DNA of 64,000 nt, taken from contig NZ_AQUR01000097.1 of NCBI RefSeq assembly GCF_000372525.1, positions 62,001-126,000 on the forward strand, read 5' to 3'. The notes below the pieces were generated by a model. That model did not search any database. It was not told the DNA's origin and saw nothing but the letters and a program-made list of their open reading frames with translations. The stretch is from Cupriavidus neocaledonicus (GTDB lineage Bacteria; Pseudomonadota; Gammaproteobacteria; Burkholderiales; Burkholderiaceae). Shown in pieces: positions 58,929 through 64,000 of the stretch. Every line of letters starts with the position of its first letter. The stretch's first letter is position 1. The translations under genes were made by a program, and so were the position numbers.

Positions 58929-59627
58929 GTGCATCACATCGAACATCTGCTCAAGGGTTTCGAACGCTTCCAGCAACGCTATTTCGACGACGAGCCCGGG
59001 CTGTTCGACACCCTGCGCACCGGCCAGCGTCCGCCGACGCTGCTGATCGGCTGCAGCGACTCGCGCGTCGACCCCGGCCTGCTGCTCGGCTGCGACCCGG
59101 GCGAGCTGTTTACCGTGCGCAATATCGGCAACCTGGTGCCGCCCTGCACCGGCCGCCACGAAGGCAGCCTGCATGGCGTGTCGGCGGTGATCCAGTTCGC
59201 GGTGCAGCAGCTGCGCGTGGCCCGCATCATCGTGATGGGCCACGGCGGCTGCGGCGGCATCCGGGCGCTGCTGGCGCAGCCGGCCGATGCCTGCGACCAT
59301 CCGCCCGAAGACGGCGAGGATCCGGACTACCTCGGCGCCTGGGTACGCATTGCCGCACCGGCGCGCCGGCAGGTGGAGGAAACCCTGGCAACGGCCAGCG
59401 CCGCGCAGCGCCAGCGCGCCTGCGAACAGGCGGCGATCCTGGTGTCGCTGCGCAACCTGCAGACCTTCCCGTTCGTGCGGCGTGCGCTGGAAGCAGGAAG
59501 GCTGACGCTGCACGGCTGGTACTTTGATCTCCAGGCCGGCGCGCTGCTGGCCTATTCACAGCGCGCTGACAGCTTCCTGCCGCTGGTGTGCCCGCTGCCG
59601 GCTCAATCACAACCCTGCGAAGGCTGA
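58929..59627 (+). CDS. Beta-type carbonic anhydrase
   Basis: 232 residues, GTG start supported by GGAG 7 bases upstream. Zinc ligands C42, H105 and C108 with the D44-R46 dyad (CSDSRVDP and GHGGCGG) define a beta-carbonic anhydrase that interconverts CO2 and bicarbonate. It is packed 15 bases after the ppiC gene and 4 bases before mobB, so it is cotranscribed with nitrate reductase. A link to intracellular pH or CO2 balance during nitrate respiration is inference. Confidence 0.9.
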   Translation: MHHIEHLLKGFERFQQRYFDDEPGLFDTLRTGQRPPTLLIGCSDSRVDPGLLLGCDPGELFTVRNIGNLVPPCTGRHEGSLHGVSAVIQFAVQQLRVARIIVMGHGGCGGIRALLAQPADACDHPPEDGEDPDYLGAWVRIAAPARRQVEETLATASAAQRQRACEQAAILVSLRNLQTFPFVRRALEAGRLTLHGWYFDLQAGALLAYSQRADSFLPLVCPLPAQSQPCEG

Positions 59628-59631
59628 CCCC

Positions 59632-60192
59632 ATGCAACCCTTCACCCTTGGCATCACCGGCACCTCCGGCAGCGGCAAGACCAGCCTGATCACGGCGCTG
59701 CTGCCGTGGTTCCGCGCACGGGGCCTGACCGTCAACGTGGTCAAGCACAGCCACCATCCGCTCGAGCTCGAGCCGCCGGGCAAGGACAGCGCGCGCTTCC
59801 GCGCGGCGGGCGCGGCCGAGGTGATGGTGGCCTCGCCCTATCGCTACGCCATTGTGCGCGAGCTGGCCGACGAGGCCGAGCCGACGCTGGCCGAACAGGT
59901 CGCGCGCCTGCGTCCGGCCGATCTCACGCTGGTGGAGGGCTTCCGGCGCGAGGCGATCCCGCGCATCGAGGTCTACCGGCCCGCGCACGGGCGCGCGCCC
60001 TACTATCCGGGCGATCCGTCGATCATCGCGCTGGCCACCGACGCTCGCATGGATACCGTGCTGCCATGCATGGCGCTGGACGATATCGCGCAGATCGGCG
60101 GCTTTATCCTGGCCCTGCGCGACCAGGCCGCCGCGAGCCTGCCCGCTTCGTTTGATGCCAGTCAATCCCATGTCGGCAGTGTGTGCGCATGA
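59632..60192 (+). CDS. mobB: Molybdopterin-guanine dinucleotide biosynthesis adaptor MobB
   Basis: 186 residues. P-loop GTSGSGKT at 10-17, VVKHSHHP near residue 36 and [18 protein letters not shown] near 100 are MobB signatures. It is a GTP-binding helper in attaching GMP to molybdopterin for NarG. The ATG overlaps nothing and sits 4 bases after the carbonic anhydrase stop. Its 3' end contains the FNR/DNR box assigned to nirS. Confidence 0.92.
   Translation: MQPFTLGITGTSGSGKTSLITALLPWFRARGLTVNVVKHSHHPLELEPPGKDSARFRAAGAAEVMVASPYRYAIVRELADEAEPTLAEQVARLRPADLTLVEGFRREAIPRIEVYRPAHGRAPYYPGDPSIIALATDARMDTVLPCMALDDIAQIGGFILALRDQAAASLPASFDASQSHVGSVCA
60152..60165 (+). promoter_or_regulatory. FNR/DNR-type box for nirS, inside mobB
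   Basis: TTGAT-GCCA-GTCAA differs from the consensus TTGAT-N4-ATCAA at one base. Its centre is about 114 bases before the nirS ATG; with activation from about -41.5 the transcript would start near 60200, giving a roughly 70-base leader. CRP/FNR-family regulators (Fnr, Dnr, Nnr) activate nirS under low oxygen and NO in denitrifiers. The box lies in coding sequence of mobB. Confidence 0.65.
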
Positions 60193-60203
60193 TCGCCACA
60201 TGA

Positions 60204-61949
<1,746 letters not shown>

Positions 61950-62024
61950 GCCTGCGCCCTCACTGCGCCCCGGCGCGGCGAGGGCCGCCGACGTCCCCGC
62001 GTTACTTCCATGGAGAAAACCATC

Positions 62025-62348
62025 ATGCGAACACAACCCGCGCTGCGTGCGCTGCTGGCGGCGTTCGGCTGCCTGCAGGCATTCGGCACAGCCATGCCGG
62101 CACACGCCAGCCAGGCCCTGGCATCAAGCAAGGCCTGCCTGGCTTGCCATGCCATCGACAAGAAGATGGTCGGCCCCGCGTTCCAGGACATCAAGGGCAA
62201 GTACACCGGCAGGAAGGACGCGCAGGCGCAGATGGTCCAGTCCATCCTGAAGGGAAGCAGCGGCCGCTGGGGCCCGGTGCCGATGCCAGCCAACGCGGTC
62301 AGCGCGGCCGACGCCAACACGCTGGCCAAATGGATCCTTTCCCTCTGA
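62025..62348 (+). CDS. nirM: Cytochrome c-551/c-552 (nitrite reductase electron donor)
   Basis: 107 residues. Signal peptide 1-28 (cleavage after AHA), haem site C38, C41, H42 (CLACH), sixth ligand M87 in GPVPMPAN. This is the c-551 family that donates electrons to NirS. GGAG 9 bases upstream favours the ATG at 62025 over one at 62010. Confidence 0.92.
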   Translation: MRTQPALRALLAAFGCLQAFGTAMPAHASQALASSKACLACHAIDKKMVGPAFQDIKGKYTGRKDAQAQMVQSILKGSSGRWGPVPMPANAVSAADANTLAKWILSL

Positions 62349-62704
62349 ACCGCATTGCATGGCACCGCGCCGCGGTCGCGTTGCTGGTCGCCTCAGCCTG
62401 CGCCAGCGCGCTCGCATCCGCGGACCCGCCCGCGCCGGCGCGGCAGGCGCAACTGGCGCACTGGCTGCGCGACGATTGCGGCGCCTGCCACGGCATGACC
62501 CTGCGCGGCGGGCTGGGTCCGCCGCTGACGACCGCCAGCCTTGCAGGCAAGCCGCCTGACGGCCTCGTGGCCACCGTGCTGTACGGGCGGCCCGGCACGG
62601 CGATGCCGCCCTGGCAACCTTTCATGACGCAGGATGAAGCCCGATGGCTGATCGATCGACTCCGGGCCGGCCAGCCGCCGGCCGTCACGCCGCAAGGCAA
62701 CTGA
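62330..62704 (+). CDS. nirC: Cytochrome c, NirC type
   Basis: 124 residues. Signal peptide residues 1-31 (AAVALLVASACASALAS), haem site C50, C53, H54 (CGACH), Met ligand candidate in TAMPPW. NirC is a small c-type cytochrome needed for haem d1 maturation or as an alternative donor to NirS. The start codon lies inside nirM, overlapping it by 19 bases, so translation is coupled. Confidence 0.87.
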   Translation: MDPFPLNRIAWHRAAVALLVASACASALASADPPAPARQAQLAHWLRDDCGACHGMTLRGGLGPPLTTASLAGKPPDGLVATVLYGRPGTAMPPWQPFMTQDEARWLIDRLRAGQPPAVTPQGN

Positions 62705-63879
62705 TGCGCGGGCTGGCCGCGGCGGCATGCACGGCTCTCGTCGCCATGCTCGCTGCCGGTTGCGCCGCCACCGTGCGCGGCACCGGCGACCTGGGCGTGG
62801 TGGTGGAGCGCGCCGCGGGCCGGCTGCAGATCGTCGAGACCACCGGCATGACCCGCCTCGCCACGGTCGAAGGGCTGGGCGACCTGTCCCATGCCAGCGT
62901 GGTGTTCTCGCGCGATGCGCGCTATGCCTATGTGTTCGGCCGCGACGGGGGCCTGACGCGCGTGGACCTGCTTGGCGCGCGTATCACCCACCGCGTGCTG
63001 CAGGCCGGCAACAGCATCGGCGGCGCCATCTCGCAGGATGGCCGCGTGGTCGCCGCGCAGAACTATGCGCCGGGCGGCATCCGGCTGTTCGACGCGCAGA
63101 CGCTGGCGCCGCTGGCAGACCTGCCGGCGATCGGCAGCGACGGGCGCCGCGCCAAGGTGGTCGGGCTGGCCGACCTGCCGGGCCGGCGCTTTGCCGCGAG
63201 CCTGTTCGAATCCGGCGAAATCTGGATCATCGACGCCAGCGATCCGCGCCAGCCGCAGGTAACGCGCCTGCCTGCGGGGCGCGAGCCTTACGACGGCCTG
63301 GTCACGCCCGACGGCCGCTGGTACCTGGCCGGCCTGTTCGGCGAAGACGGCCTGGCGCTGGTCGACCTGTGGCAGGCGCCGCCGCTTGCGCGCCGCATCC
63401 TGTCCGGCTATGGCCGCGGCAATGCGCCGCTGCCGGTCTACAAGATGCCGCACCTGCGCGGCTGGGCCATGGCGCAAGGCATGGCGTGGCTGCCGGCGAT
63501 AGGGCGCCATGAAGTGCTGGTGGCCGATCCCGCCAACGGCTGGCGCGAGGCGGCGCGCGTGGCGCTGGCGGGCCAGCCGGTGTTCGCCATGGCGCGGCCC
63601 GACGGGCGCCAGGTCTGGGTCAATTTCGCCTTTCCGCACAACGACACCGTGCAGATAATCGACACCGCCACGCGCCAGGTGGTGCGCACGCTGCGCCCCT
63701 GCCGCGGGGTGCTGCACATGGAATTCACGCCCAAGGGCGAAGCGCTGTGGCTGTCCTGCCGCGACGACAACCGCGTCGAGGTCTACGACACCGCCACCCT
63801 GGAACGCCTGGCCACGCTGCCGGCCGACAATCCCAGCGGCATCTTCTTCACCGCGCGCGCGCAGCGCTTCGGCATGTAG
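62704..63879 (+). CDS. nirF: Haem d1 biosynthesis protein NirF
   Basis: 391 residues. The lipobox LAAGC (16-20) makes it a periplasmic lipoprotein. The remainder is an eight-bladed propeller like the d1 domain of NirS (VVFSRDARYAYVFGRDGGLT, GYGRGNAPLPVYKMPHL). NirF catalyses a late dehydrogenation step to haem d1. The start overlaps the nirC stop by one base (TGATG). An upstream in-frame start would lose the lipobox position. Confidence 0.93.
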   Translation: MRGLAAAACTALVAMLAAGCAATVRGTGDLGVVVERAAGRLQIVETTGMTRLATVEGLGDLSHASVVFSRDARYAYVFGRDGGLTRVDLLGARITHRVLQAGNSIGGAISQDGRVVAAQNYAPGGIRLFDAQTLAPLADLPAIGSDGRRAKVVGLADLPGRRFAASLFESGEIWIIDASDPRQPQVTRLPAGREPYDGLVTPDGRWYLAGLFGEDGLALVDLWQAPPLARRILSGYGRGNAPLPVYKMPHLRGWAMAQGMAWLPAIGRHEVLVADPANGWREAARVALAGQPVFAMARPDGRQVWVNFAFPHNDTVQIIDTATRQVVRTLRPCRGVLHMEFTPKGEALWLSCRDDNRVEVYDTATLERLATLPADNPSGIFFTARAQRFGM

Positions 63880-63887
63880 GGCGCGCC

Positions 63888-64000
63888 ATGTTTAACGAGC
63901 AAAGCCTCTATGACCAGCTGCAGCGCGGCTTCCCGCTGCAGCCGCGGCCCTACCAGGCGCTGGCCGCAAAAGCCGGACTGTGCGAGCACGCGTTGCTGAC
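63888..64000 (+). CDS. nirD: NirD-type siroheme decarboxylase subunit (5' part only)
   Basis: The first 37 residues before the window ends. LYDQLQRGFPLQPRPYQALA and AGLCEHALL match the N-terminal HTH of the NirD/L/G/H (AhbA/B, Lrp/AsnC-like) family, which decarboxylates siroheme to didecarboxysiroheme in haem d1 synthesis. Starts 8 bases after nirF. Whether it is separate or fused to NirL cannot be seen. Confidence 0.75.
   Translation, partial: MFNEQSLYDQLQRGFPLQPRPYQALAAKAGLCEHALL

Overview
The window is high-GC (roughly two thirds by eye), densely coded DNA with betaproteobacterial (Burkholderiales) gene content. The respiratory nitrate reductase locus, the cytochrome cd1 nitrite reductase locus and the many sulfonate-type ABC transporters with TauD-like dioxygenases best fit Cupriavidus/Ralstonia, perhaps a secondary replicon. 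This assignment is inference from gene content. No rRNA, tRNA, CRISPR array, transposase or prophage gene was seen.

Layout. 1-2257: a partial membrane protein, a small hypothetical, a LysR-type DNA-binding-domain-only protein and a methyltransferase. 2319-15792: two sulfonate/organosulfur operons pointing away from each other. The left one (permease, ATPase, binding protein, TauD-like) runs leftward and the right one (binding protein, two permeases, ATPase, TauD-like, flavin monooxygenase, then metY) runs rightward. Between them lie a SoxC/SorA-type molybdenum sulfite dehydrogenase and its monoheme cytochrome. Together they could import an organosulfur compound, release sulfite by oxygenolysis, and oxidise the sulfite or assimilate the sulfur. 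15878-20363: a flippase-like membrane protein, cardiolipin synthase B, an orphan MetQ-like binding protein and an SDR. 20431-24847: a LysR regulator followed by E1alpha, E1beta and E2 of a 2-oxoacid dehydrogenase without E3. 25134-29810: a ribbon-helix-helix protein, SulP transporter, UspA, 1-Cys peroxiredoxin and CheV.

30050-38880: a GntR regulator followed by a tightly packed operon: AprA/fumarate-reductase-like flavoprotein, 2[4Fe-4S] ferredoxin, an ABC binding protein that seems fused to a NosL-like domain, permease, ATPase, HEAT-repeat protein and a DUF971 protein. A ThiS/MoaD-like protein and a BNR-repeat protein lie convergently beside it. This is the best candidate for an undescribed system. 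39080-46851: purine permease, VOC protein, H-NS-like protein, lipoprotein, AraC and LysR regulators, MFS exporter.

46870-64000: denitrification. nnrS is divergent from narK1-narK2-narGHJI-ppiC-carbonic anhydrase-mobB, followed by nirS-nirM-nirC-nirF-nirD (cut by the right edge). A near-consensus FNR/DNR box for nirS lies inside the 3' end of mobB.

Non-coding signals stand out. A motif is shared upstream of three sulfur-related transcription units, with a related tandem repeat before the GntR cluster. A composite palindromic element occurs twice, near 28.6 kb and 43.3 kb. MITE/REP-like hairpin elements occur at three sites, one of them splitting narJ from narI. A 12-bp minisatellite abuts cheV.
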